Source: CAVROP01 sp050008495
Lineage (GTDB): Bacteria; Acidobacteriota; Terriglobia; UBA7540
Assembly (NCBI GenBank): GCA_050008495.1
Contig: JBEKMN010000038.1
Location: 29,672 to 93,671 of the forward strand
Direction: 5' to 3'
Length of the DNA: 64,000 nucleotides
A program made the position numbers and the translations under genes. The notes under the pieces were generated by a model. The model saw only the letters and a program-made list of their open reading frames with translations. It searched no databases and was not told where the DNA came from. Shown piece after piece: positions 32,443-40,508 of the stretch. The stretch's first letter is position 1. Every line of letters begins with the position of its first letter.

Positions 32443-32573
32443 CCCCCAGCAGCAGTTACCAGTTTGCGCGCCCCGCACCCTCGCCCGCCTTTCTCCTGGT
32501 GGAGAGAGGCGGGCGGTGAGGGGTTTGAAACCGCGCGGCTCCAATTATCGATTGTGGCTCGCTCTGCCACGTC

Positions 32574-32933
32574 TCATTCGCTGAACACCAGCACCTCGCT
32601 CGATCCGGCGAAGCGGATTTCGCTGATGGCGTTGGATCCATCCGGGTTGGTGGCGTAGATCACCGTGCTGGAATCATATTTCTTGCCACGGTCCTCGAGT
32701 TTGCATGGCGCGGACACAACGACCTTCCTGTTTCGGACAAATTCGACGCTGGCTTGAGGGCTCTGAGCCTCCCATCGCACCGCGTATTGACCTGCCGGAA
32801 GGGTTGTGCCGCTCACCACCACCGCGTGCTCGATGTCCACATTCCGAGCGGCCTTTGCAAAGCCGGAGACTGCGTAAGCCAAAACCAGAACCACCGATAC
32901 AAGGAATATGCCAAGATACTTTCTAACACTCAT
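32574..32933 (-). CDS. Small secreted protein, paralogue 2 of 4
   Basis: 119 residues, signal peptide MSVRKYLGIFLVSVVLVLAY then VSGFAKA. The mature part shows GTTLPAGQYAVRWEAQSPQA, VEFVRNRKVVV, STVIYATNPDGSNAISEIRF and VLVFSE, the family pattern. A single cysteine (SAPCKLEDRG) is peculiar to this copy. GGGGGACTCT precedes ATG 32933. It converges with the regulator gene. The leader region of 415 bp carries copy 1 of the structured element. Confidence 0.88.
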   Translation of the reverse strand: MSVRKYLGIFLVSVVLVLAYAVSGFAKAARNVDIEHAVVVSGTTLPAGQYAVRWEAQSPQASVEFVRNRKVVVSAPCKLEDRGKKYDSSTVIYATNPDGSNAISEIRFAGSSEVLVFSE

Positions 32934-33065
32934 AGAGTCCCCCTTGGAAGTTGATGGGTCAGCCTGGCGGCGTCCTCATTTGACTTGTTGCGCCCTGGCA
33001 CCTCGTGCCCTCTGCCGGCCTGAAGTCCGGCGCTACCTTCAGATTGAAACGCTGTCGGCTGCCTC

Positions 33066-33207
33066 TTGCATTTGAGTTGCAACTACTTCTAAGATCAGGT
33101 GGGGTTAAATGAAGGGCCGGGACTACACAACGCCCAGCCTTTCCCGGGGGATTCTCTTCGCCCAGGCCCCTAAACCTACAGCGAGGAGAATCCGTTTAAC
33201 CCCATCT
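33066..33207. repeat. Structured element, copy 1
   Basis: About 140 bp, matching 35254-35396. The ends GGGGTTAAA and TTTAACCCC are inverse, and inside are the pairs GGATTCTC with GAGAATCC and CCGGGA with TCCCGG, giving a three-armed fold on either strand. It lies upstream of paralogue 2 (minus strand). Confidence 0.8.
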
Positions 33208-33348
33208 GTTTCTTTCGCGTTACCGTCCTCGTAGACGAACGGAGCCTGCTCGGGGTTAACGAATTGCCTGCCGCCCGATGCTCCGTTTCGTCATTCTTAG
33301 ACGCCCGCTCGGCATTTTAGTTAGCTCTTCTCGTAGCTTCAGGCCGTA

Positions 33349-33711
33349 CTAATTGAACACGAGGACCCGTTTCGAGTTGGCGAAGCGAATCTCAACGATG
33401 AATAGCGATCCGTCGGGCGCGGTGTCATAAACGACTGCATTCTGTTCGTACTTTTTGGCGCGCCGCTCGACCCTGCCCTCGGCGAAGAGAGAGACCATGA
33501 AGCGCTGCGAGAATTGCACGGTCGCCTGCGGGCTATGAGTCTTCCACTCCACCGCGTAAGTGCCTGCCCGGAGAGGTTTTCCATGTAGGGACGCGTCATG
33601 GAGAAGGGTTGCAATTCCGAAGTTCTTGGCGAAGGCAGGAATGCCCGCGGCCAAGAGCAGCCCGATTCCCAGGATCCCAGTTCCGAAATACTTCCTGAAA
33701 TTCCTTTTCAA
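33349..33711 (-). CDS. Small secreted protein, paralogue 3 of 4, TTG start
   Basis: 120 residues if read from TTG 33711, which has GGAGGAAGAC directly before it; there is no ATG in a fitting place. Signal peptide KRNFRKYFGTGILGIGLLLA then AGIPAFAKN. The mature part holds GKPLRAGTYAVEWKTHSPQA, TVQFSQRFMVSL, NAVVYDTAPDGSLFIVEIRF and a last strand RVLVFN. It is closest to paralogue 4, which lies 168 bp upstream in the same direction, and the signal peptides of the two are nearly identical, so a recent tandem duplication is likely. Confidence 0.87.
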   Translation of the reverse strand: MKRNFRKYFGTGILGIGLLLAAGIPAFAKNFGIATLLHDASLHGKPLRAGTYAVEWKTHSPQATVQFSQRFMVSLFAEGRVERRAKKYEQNAVVYDTAPDGSLFIVEIRFANSKRVLVFN

Positions 33712-33879
33712 GTCTTCCTCCTCTCTGGTCTCATTAGTCTCTGTTCGACCTTGATGGATCCGGCTTGTACAAGCCGTCGACTGGCCGCTCCGCATTTGGG
33801 CATTCGCACCTCGGGCAGACTGAGTTGTGGATTCTGCCCGCCCAATCGTCCGGCGAAACTCACGCCGCGCCGCTCCCGA

Positions 33880-34248
33880 TCAGTGATTGAGCAGCAGGAC
33901 TTTGTTGGAGCCGGCGAAGCGAATCTCAAGGAGGGACACGGACCCGTCCGGCAGCGTTTCGTAAACGACAGCGTTGGAGTCAGAGGTTTTGTCGCGCTGC
34001 TCGACTCTGCCCTCCGTGGAGACGACGAGCTGGCGTTTCCGCAAGAATTGCACGGTGGCCTCAGGGCTGTGGGTTTGCCACTCCACCTTATACCTGCCGG
34101 CGGGCAAATTCTTACCTTGCAGGACAACCGCGTGGTCGATGTTGATTGTCCGCGAGTTCTTTGCCGCAGCGGGAATTCCGGCGGCCAGTAGCAGCCCCAA
34201 AGACAGAACTCCTGTTCCAAACCACTTTCTGGTCATCGTTTTCATCAT
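33880..34248 (-). CDS. Small secreted protein, paralogue 4 of 4
   Basis: 122 residues, signal peptide TRKWFGTGVLSLGLLLAAG then IPAAAKN. Mature pattern: GKNLPAGRYKVEWQTHSPEA, TVQFLRKRQLVVST, NAVVYETLPDGSVSLLEIRF, NKVLLLNH. AAGGAGGAA abuts the first ATG (34248); the second ATG at 34245 has better spacing. It follows the protease-like gene by 75 bp, so both are likely one transcript with paralogue 3. Confidence 0.88.
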   Translation of the reverse strand: MMKTMTRKWFGTGVLSLGLLLAAGIPAAAKNSRTINIDHAVVLQGKNLPAGRYKVEWQTHSPEATVQFLRKRQLVVSTEGRVEQRDKTSDSNAVVYETLPDGSVSLLEIRFAGSNKVLLLNH

Positions 34249-34323
34249 TTCCTCCTTTTCGGTTCCCTCTTTTGTTTGTTTAACTTGGTTGAATCAAGCC
34301 TTCCGAGCCATCGGAGGCTGTGA

Positions 34324-35082
34324 TCATCTCTTTTGCTCGTCCGTTGAGTTGCGGACCTCTTGGGGGTCTTCGGCAGCATTGTTTTGCGTTTGATCGTGCT
34401 GGTCCGAGTTCAGCGCAGACACCTCGGCGCACATGCGTTTGGACTGCTCATCGGTGAAAAACAGATGCGCTCTGGCAATGGTGTTCAGTTCCTGCTGGCG
34501 CCAATTGGCCCGCATGATTCCTTCGGAACTGTGGGAGTTCGCGCCCAGCAGCAGGTGGCCGATTTCATGTGCCAAGGCGTGACCCAGGAGTTCAGATTCG
34601 CTCGCGTCCCACTTTCTTGCCAGTTCCTGAACTTCGCGATAGAAGATGTAGGCCGAGCATCCGCTGTGATCGCCCAGACACTGCAGAGCCTCGCCCAACG
34701 CATCTCGATGCAGGGCGATCCGCTGCGCGTCTCGCACGGTGAGAATCCTGATGGTGAAATCAGTGCTGCCCATGGTGTTCAGGCAACCCGGATACGATGC
34801 GGAATCTTCTGCGCTGAGTGGACAATCGACCCAGCGTACCGCGAGTCCGGCGTGGTTCAAGATGGCCGTGGCTTCGCCTTCAGACCGCAGTAGAAGAGTG
34901 CGTGAGATGCCGTAGTTGTGGATTCGCAGTTTGACCATTGGCCTGACCCGCAGAGCGGTGGGTGCAGGGGTTCGCGGGTTGGCGCGCTGGCTGACGCCCA
35001 TTATGGTCAGGGTCAGGATGGAACTCCAGACCATGTCCCTCCCTCTAACGCCTGCCTCCGGCTTGGACCGTTTCCCGCTCAT
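34324..35082 (-). CDS. Secreted or membrane-anchored zinc metalloprotease-like protein
   Basis: 252 residues from ATG 35082, which has AGGAGG five bases before it. A hydrophobic stretch VWSSILTLTIMGV lies at 18-30 and may be an export signal or anchor. The zinc site is AHEIGHLLLGANSHSSEGIM: HEIGH at 172-176, a further histidine H184 and a Met-turn-like M190, similar to metzincins though the third-ligand spacing is two residues longer than in classical ones. Four cysteines before the site may form disulfides. It heads a minus-strand run with two small secreted proteins, which could be substrates or inhibitors. The tail is hydrophilic, rich in Gln and Asn. Confidence 0.78.
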   Translation of the reverse strand: MSGKRSKPEAGVRGRDMVWSSILTLTIMGVSQRANPRTPAPTALRVRPMVKLRIHNYGISRTLLLRSEGEATAILNHAGLAVRWVDCPLSAEDSASYPGCLNTMGSTDFTIRILTVRDAQRIALHRDALGEALQCLGDHSGCSAYIFYREVQELARKWDASESELLGHALAHEIGHLLLGANSHSSEGIMRANWRQQELNTIARAHLFFTDEQSKRMCAEVSALNSDQHDQTQNNAAEDPQEVRNSTDEQKR

Positions 35083-35253
35083 ATCGGCCTCCTGGTCGTT
35101 CGTCGGCTGATCTTTGCTGCGGTACCGCGTTTCCCGAATCGCCCCGAGCTTTCCTGTTGCGACCCTCAAGTCGCGTCTATAGAGACACTTGTAGCGCCTG
35201 GTTCCGAGCCTTAGTGCACCCTTGTCAAGGCCGAAACTAAGTTTCTAAACTCG

Positions 35254-35396
35254 CTTGCATTTCGGTTGTGAAAGCCCTTACAATCAGGTGGGGTTAAATG
35301 AAAATGCCGGGACCGTCAGGTCCCCAAGCCTTTTCCCCGGGATTCTCTTCGCCCAGGCCGCCAAACCTTCAGCGGAGAGAATCCATTTAACCCCTT
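35254..35396. repeat. Structured element, copy 2
   Basis: Second copy of the element at 33066. The ends GGGGTTAAATG and CATTTAACCCC are exact inverses over 11 bases; inner pairs are GGATTCTC with GAGAATCC and CCGGG with CCCGG. It lies upstream of the protease-like gene on the minus strand. Confidence 0.82.
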
Positions 35397-35565
35397 ACTT
35401 CTTTTGAGCCGCTTCCCTGATTATCTCTTCTTGCCCGATATGCCCCTTAGACGCGCAATGTCGCGTCTGAGTTTTCTTGCTCCGGGTAAGCTCTTTGTAA
35501 AAGTGTTGTCACAAATTCATTAACCCTGCTCCACTACCCCTTAAGACGTCCGAACGATGCTTTTG

Positions 35566-35889
35566 TTAGCTACCCTTCGTTAATACGTACATGCCCTGCG
35601 CAGAGTTCCAAAAAGAGACGAGACACCCTCCATATTCGGCACGGAGCAATTCCAAGCCGTGTTTGCGCACTCCCCACCACTTGCTGCTTTTTGCAGCACC
35701 TTTAATTTCGGGCAATTCTCGTGCCATTCGAGCGTACCGGCCAACGAACTGAATCCGTAGGTTTTTGGCCGCGAATCTATTAATCAGGGCGGCTTCGGAC
35801 TGTCCGCTTTTGAGACGCTGTTTCCCAAGATCGAACACTGCACGGGCGGAATTGGTTATGCCCCATTCTGCAAATTCCACGTGGCTCAT
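35566..35889 (-). CDS. Unknown protein, 107 residues
   Basis: Soluble, basic, with paired tryptophans (KSSKWWGVRKHG) and an aromatic C-terminal part. No signal or membrane segment and no recognised family. The ATG at 35889 has a poor ribosome-binding site. Base composition is somewhat lower in G+C than its neighbours. It may be a real orphan gene or chance. Confidence 0.4.
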   Translation of the reverse strand: MSHVEFAEWGITNSARAVFDLGKQRLKSGQSEAALINRFAAKNLRIQFVGRYARMARELPEIKGAAKSSKWWGVRKHGLELLRAEYGGCLVSFWNSAQGMYVLTKGS

Positions 35890-36058
35890 CGTCTAGATTG
35901 ATGCCCCATCAGTGCGAATCCTGCTCCATCATGGGTTATGAAGGTGCGCGCGAACAACCCGATTCTTGCTGCCGAGTGTAATTCGCGCTGCGAACCGCAC
36001 CTGGGACGATGTCAATCCGAGTGCGGAATATCAGGACACCGCGCGCTTGTCTGGCGCG

Positions 36059-36087
36059 TTGACGCTCCCCGGGAACGTCGATATACT
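36059..36087 (+). promoter_or_regulatory. Promoter of the glc cluster
   Basis: TTGACG (36059-36064), 17 bases, TATACT (36082-36087). Both boxes are close to sigma-70 consensus. The leader to the glcD ATG at 36186 would be about 92 bases. Confidence 0.65.
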
Positions 36088-36185
36088 CATTTTGCGGGGC
36101 CAATTGATTGCATATCGCCGGGCGGGATCTTTCTTCCCCTGTGCGTTCATGCAGTTTCCGCAGGCCTCCCGCGGGATGCTTTTCC

Positions 36186-37613
36186 ATGAAGCTCGCCGCT
36201 TTGGTCCGCAAACTGGAGAAAATGTTGGGACGCGAGGCTGTGCTGTGGCAGCCTAATGACGTCATGCTCTATGAGTATGACGGCCTTTCTTCGTTGCGCC
36301 CACCAGATGTCGTGGTTTTCCCACGAAATACGGTGGACGTCGTCCGGATCGTGAAATTTGCAGCGGATCATGAGCTCCTGGTCGTTCCGCGAGGCGCCGG
36401 AACGGGCTTGAGCGGAGGCTCGCTCCCTTGTCAGGGGGGCATCCTGGTTGCTTTCGCGCGGATGAAAAAAATCGTCGAAATCGATCTTGAGAACCAGCGT
36501 GCCCGAGTCCAGCCCGGAGTAGTGAATCTCGATCTGTCCCTGGCGGTGTCGGATGCCGGATATTACTTCGCGCCCGATCCATCCAGCCAAAAGGCCTGCA
36601 CCTTGGGCGGGAACGTGGCCGAGAACGCGGGCGGGCCGCACACTCTTTTGTACGGCGTGACGACCAATCACGTCTTAGGGTTGGAAGTGGTATTGCCGAG
36701 TGGAGAGGTGATTCATACCGGCGGCAAGTTTCTGGATCCTCTCGGTTACGATCTCACAGGTTTGTTCGTTGGCTCGGAGGGAACGCTCGGGATCGTCACA
36801 GAGATCACCGTGCGCTTGATGCACAAAGCGGAAGCCGTGGCAACATTGCTGGCTGTCTACGACCGGATCATCGACGCCACGCGTACGGTGGCGGCCATTA
36901 CCGCGCGCGGCATCACCCCCGCCGCCCTGGAAATGATCGACGGTTTCACCCTGCGCGCCATTGAGGAAGCTACACACGCGGGCTATCCGATGGATTCCGC
37001 CGCCGTTCTGCTCATCGAGGTTGAAGGGCTGAAAGAAGCCGTGGAAGAAAACGCCCAGCACATTGAATCCGTGTGCCAGGAAAATCGGGTGCGCCAGGTG
37101 CGCCGCGCAAAGTCGGCAGAGGAGCGCGACCTTTTCTGGAAGGGCAGGAAGAACGCGTTCGGAGCTCTGGGGCGAATCAGCCCAAGCTATTACGTACAAG
37201 ACGGAGTGATTCCCCGCACTCGTCTGCCAGAAATGCTGGAGTTCATTGAACAGACGGCAACCAAGTACGGCGTTAAGATCGGGAATATTTTCCATGCCGG
37301 AGACGGCAACCTTCATCCCATTATCCTCTTTGATCGCCGCGACGAGAACGAATCCAAACGGGTCCGCGAGGCCGCCGCGGAGATCCTTGCCCGATGTATC
37401 GACATGGGCGGTTCAATAACCGGCGAGCACGGCGTGGGAATCGAGAAGATTAACCTGATGCCGTATCTGTTCTCGGCAGACGATCTGGACATGATGCGAA
37501 AGATCAAAGAGGTTTTCAATCCGGAGGGGCGCTTCAATCCCGGAAAGGTGCTTCCAACCAGTAAGATGTGCGGCGAACTTCGAGCCGAGGCGAGTGTGGG
37601 AGGCGTGTTGTGA
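36186..37613 (+). CDS. glcD: Glycolate oxidase subunit GlcD (FAD-linked)
   Basis: Catalytic flavoprotein of glycolate (or D-lactate-type 2-hydroxyacid) oxidation, 475 residues. The FAD_binding_4 domain shows VPRGAGTGLSGGSLP, TLGGNVAENAGGPH and YDLTGLFVGSEGTLGI; the C-terminal cap shows IFHAGDGNLHP and GSITGEHGVGIEKI, ending FNPEGRFNPGKVLP. ATG 36186 begins MKLAALVRKLEKMLG; a longer frame start at 36108 is unlikely. Its stop overlaps the start of glcE, so the two are coupled. Confidence 0.94.
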   Translation: MKLAALVRKLEKMLGREAVLWQPNDVMLYEYDGLSSLRPPDVVVFPRNTVDVVRIVKFAADHELLVVPRGAGTGLSGGSLPCQGGILVAFARMKKIVEIDLENQRARVQPGVVNLDLSLAVSDAGYYFAPDPSSQKACTLGGNVAENAGGPHTLLYGVTTNHVLGLEVVLPSGEVIHTGGKFLDPLGYDLTGLFVGSEGTLGIVTEITVRLMHKAEAVATLLAVYDRIIDATRTVAAITARGITPAALEMIDGFTLRAIEEATHAGYPMDSAAVLLIEVEGLKEAVEENAQHIESVCQENRVRQVRRAKSAEERDLFWKGRKNAFGALGRISPSYYVQDGVIPRTRLPEMLEFIEQTATKYGVKIGNIFHAGDGNLHPIILFDRRDENESKRVREAAAEILARCIDMGGSITGEHGVGIEKINLMPYLFSADDLDMMRKIKEVFNPEGRFNPGKVLPTSKMCGELRAEASVGGVL

Positions 37614-38956
37614 CGGTGGCCGCCGATTCCGTACGCATGGCGCTTGCCGCAATCCTGGGTGACTCGCAGGTGGTTTCAGAACCTGCAGCCTGCGCGGTGT
37701 GGGCGGTGGGAGGCAAGGTCCCCCAGTATGGCGTGGAGCCGCCTACGGCGGAATGCGTTGCTGCCGTTCTGAAGATCGCCGCCGACCATGATCTGGCCGT
37801 GATCCCTCGCGGCAATGGGACTAAGCTCGGCGTTGGCAGCCCACCCGGCCGCTACGATCTTTGCGTGTCGCTCCGCAAATTGAATCGAGTTCGACATTAT
37901 GAACCCGCCGACCTGACGATCAGCGTGGAAGCGGGAATGAAACTGGGGGAGTTACAGGATTTCCTGGGCCGCGATGGGCTTTGGCTTCCTCTGGACCCGC
38001 GCGGCGGGACGGCCGCGACGATCGGCGGCATCTTAGCTTCGAATTCCGCGGGTCCCTTGCGGCTTCGTTTCGGCTCCGCTCGCGACATGGTGCTGGGGAT
38101 CAGGGTTGCCACCACGGAAGGGAAGTTGATCAAGAGCGGCGGACGCGTTGTGAAGAATGTGGCGGGGTACGATCTGTCGAAGCTGCTGGTGGGCTCGTAC
38201 GGGACGCTGGGACTGATCGTGGAGGCCAGCTTCAAGCTGTTTCCGCGCCCCGCTTCGCGCGCCACCTGGGTGCTTGAACCGGGGACGCTCGGTCGAGCTC
38301 GCGATTTGCGCGGACGAATCTTGAACTCGCCGTTAGAGCCCTTGCGCATGGTCCTCCTCGACAGCGGGGCATCGGGCCTGTTCCGACAGGGGACGGACCC
38401 AGGAGAAGAGCCGGAACTTTGGATCGAAGCCGGGGGCTCGCCAAGAATCCTCGAAAGGCACGCTAAGGACCTGGCTGAAATAGGACAATCCATGGGTGTT
38501 GCGAGCCGCCGGATGGACGAGCAGGCGGAACTCCGCTTATGGGATCAGGTAATAAACTTTGAACAGTCGCTCGCAGCCTTGCACACTGAAGTGATGGTTT
38601 TGAAGGCGGCTCTGCCTATTGCCGGCAGCGAGCAGTTTCTCAGCCTGGCGAGACAGGCGGCTGAAGGCGAGGGAGTCCGGATGGCCGGTATTGCCCAGCC
38701 GGGAGTCGGCATCGTGCATTTGGGTCTGTGGGCAGAGAGGCTCGGGGCTGTTACAGAGCGCTTGGTTACGAATGTCCGCAAGTCGGCTGAGAGCCTCGGC
38801 GGCGCGCTGGTGGTCGAGCAGTATCCGGCGGGCTTCGCGGGCGAACGCGACGTTTGGGGCGCACCGGGCGACGTCCTGCAATGGATGCGAGGACTGAAGG
38901 CAGTGTGGGATCCGCGTGGCATCCTTTCGCCCGGGAGGTTCGTGGGGGGAATTTAG
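37610..38956 (+). CDS. glcE: Glycolate oxidase subunit GlcE (FAD-binding)
   Basis: Second flavin-binding subunit, 448 residues, longer than the E. coli protein. Motifs: IPRGNGTKLGVGSPP, DPRGGTAATIGGILASNSAG, NVAGYDLSKLLVGSYGTLGL, and the terminal VWDPRGILSPGRF. The start is taken as GTG 37610, which shares bases with the TGA of glcD and has GGGAGG six bases upstream. The 35 bp after the stop lead into a REP element that separates it from glcF. Confidence 0.92.
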   Translation: MTVAADSVRMALAAILGDSQVVSEPAACAVWAVGGKVPQYGVEPPTAECVAAVLKIAADHDLAVIPRGNGTKLGVGSPPGRYDLCVSLRKLNRVRHYEPADLTISVEAGMKLGELQDFLGRDGLWLPLDPRGGTAATIGGILASNSAGPLRLRFGSARDMVLGIRVATTEGKLIKSGGRVVKNVAGYDLSKLLVGSYGTLGLIVEASFKLFPRPASRATWVLEPGTLGRARDLRGRILNSPLEPLRMVLLDSGASGLFRQGTDPGEEPELWIEAGGSPRILERHAKDLAEIGQSMGVASRRMDEQAELRLWDQVINFEQSLAALHTEVMVLKAALPIAGSEQFLSLARQAAEGEGVRMAGIAQPGVGIVHLGLWAERLGAVTERLVTNVRKSAESLGGALVVEQYPAGFAGERDVWGAPGDVLQWMRGLKAVWDPRGILSPGRFVGGI

Positions 38957-38991
38957 AAAGCAGAAGGCACTACGGTAAGCGCAAAACTGCC

Positions 38992-39135
38992 TGTCATTCC
39001 GAGCGAAGCGAGGAATCTCGCCCTGCCCGTACCGAGACCGGAATCGGAGCGAGATTCCTCGCGGAGTTTACCCTGAGCACCCAAAGCGAGATCCTTCGCT
39101 TCGCTCAGGATGACAGCGAAGGGCTCGGAATGACA
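38992..39135. repeat. Composite REP-like element between glcE and glcF
   Basis: Begins TGTCATTCCGAGCGAAGCGA and ends GGCTCGGAATGACA, with GCGAGATTCCTCGCGG and GATCCTTCGCTTCGCTCAGG inside, in the same order as 18789-18969. It interrupts an operon. Confidence 0.87.
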
Positions 39136-39161
39136 CCCGATCGCGTACCGCGTTGAGCACA

Positions 39162-40487
39162 ATGGATTCGTCACCAAAAGTGGAGCCGCAGCGCAGCGGG
39201 TACGGTCCCGGCGAGGCCCCGCGCTGGGCGGACTACTCCCGGTGCATTCGCTGCGGCCTTTGTTTGAATGCCTGCCCGACTTATCGCGAGCTTGGCCTGG
39301 AAATGGATTCGCCTCGCGGGCGCATCTACCAGATGATTCAGGTGGAAGCGGGCCGGCTGACTCTGGGTGATAGCTTCGTGCGGCACATCGACCTCTGCCT
39401 CGATTGTCGCGCTTGCGAAACTGCCTGCCCATCGGGTGTCGAGTATGGAAAGTTGGTGGAAGCTGCGCGGGGGCAGATAGAAAGATACTACAAAAGGCCG
39501 CCACTCGCCGGGCTTCTGCGGAAGCTCTTCTTCCGCGAGATTCTTCCGCACCGCCGACGGCTGGAAACGGCGGGGAAGATTTTGCGCTTTTACCAACGCT
39601 CCGGTTTGGAGAAACTCGTGCTCGCGTCGCGGCTGCTGAAGGTTTTGCCGTGGGGCATGGAGCGCGTGGCCGGACTGGCGCCACGCATGGAAAAGCCGTT
39701 TTTCACGGAGCGCCTGGGCACCGTGGTTCCGGCTGTTGAGACGCGCCGCTACCGGGTGGCTTTCTTCGCGGGTTGCATCGCCAACCTGTCCTTTGCGCGT
39801 CTGAACGATGCGACGGTGCGCGTGCTCGCCAAGAATGGCTGCGAAGTGGTCATACCTGCCGAGCAGGGCTGTTGTGGCGCGCTGCATGTCCACGCGGGGA
39901 TTCGCGACGTGGCCCGAGAGCTGGCCAAGAAGAACATCCGCGCTTTCCGGACAGACGAATTCGATGCGGTTATCACGAACGCGGCGGGCTGCGGCTCGGT
40001 TTTGAAGGAATATCCGCTGCTCTTTGAAGAGGAAGAGCGGGATTATTTGGAACCGGCGCGAGCCTTTTCCGCCAAAGTTCGCGACATCACGGAATTCCTG
40101 GCGGGCATTGAGCTGAACAAGGACTTCGCCGTGACCCGAGCGCGCGCCACTTATCAGGACTCCTGCCACCTGGGTCACGCGCAGAAGATCCGCGCCGCGC
40201 CGAGGAAGTTGCTGGCGGCGGTGCCGGGCCTGGAGTTTGTGGAATTGAAGGAATCGGAGATCTGTTGCGGCAGCGCCGGGATTTACAACGTGGTGCACAA
40301 CGATCTGGCGGAAAAAATCCTCGCCAGCAAAATGCGCCGGATCGATGAGACCAAAGCCGACCTCATTCTGACGGCGAACCCCGGCTGCCTGCTCCAGTTG
40401 CGGGCCGGCGTATCGCGCGGGGGGGGCCAACGCCGCGTGCTTCACGTGGTGGAATTATTGGATGAGGCATATCGGGCTCGTAAATAA
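39162..40487 (+). CDS. glcF: Glycolate oxidase iron-sulfur subunit GlcF
   Basis: Electron-transfer subunit, 441 residues. Two 4Fe-4S motifs CIRCGLCLNACPTY and CLDCRACETACPSGVEYG stand near the N-terminus, followed by two CCG domains (EQGCCGALHVHAG, EICCGSAGIYN with DSCHLGHAQ). It passes electrons from GlcD/E towards the membrane. The ATG at 39162 and a TTG nine bases earlier are both possible; neither has a strong ribosome-binding site, perhaps because the REP element took the place of the original leader. Confidence 0.94.
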   Translation: MDSSPKVEPQRSGYGPGEAPRWADYSRCIRCGLCLNACPTYRELGLEMDSPRGRIYQMIQVEAGRLTLGDSFVRHIDLCLDCRACETACPSGVEYGKLVEAARGQIERYYKRPPLAGLLRKLFFREILPHRRRLETAGKILRFYQRSGLEKLVLASRLLKVLPWGMERVAGLAPRMEKPFFTERLGTVVPAVETRRYRVAFFAGCIANLSFARLNDATVRVLAKNGCEVVIPAEQGCCGALHVHAGIRDVARELAKKNIRAFRTDEFDAVITNAAGCGSVLKEYPLLFEEEERDYLEPARAFSAKVRDITEFLAGIELNKDFAVTRARATYQDSCHLGHAQKIRAAPRKLLAAVPGLEFVELKESEICCGSAGIYNVVHNDLAEKILASKMRRIDETKADLILTANPGCLLQLRAGVSRGGGQRRVLHVVELLDEAYRARK

Positions 40488-40508
40488 CCATCAGGGAGGA
40501 TGACGATT

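Noticed and set aside
34324..35082. Classical metzincin
   Set aside because: The third histidine is two residues further from HEIGH than in the HExxHxxGxxH consensus, so only a general zinc-protease-like call is made.
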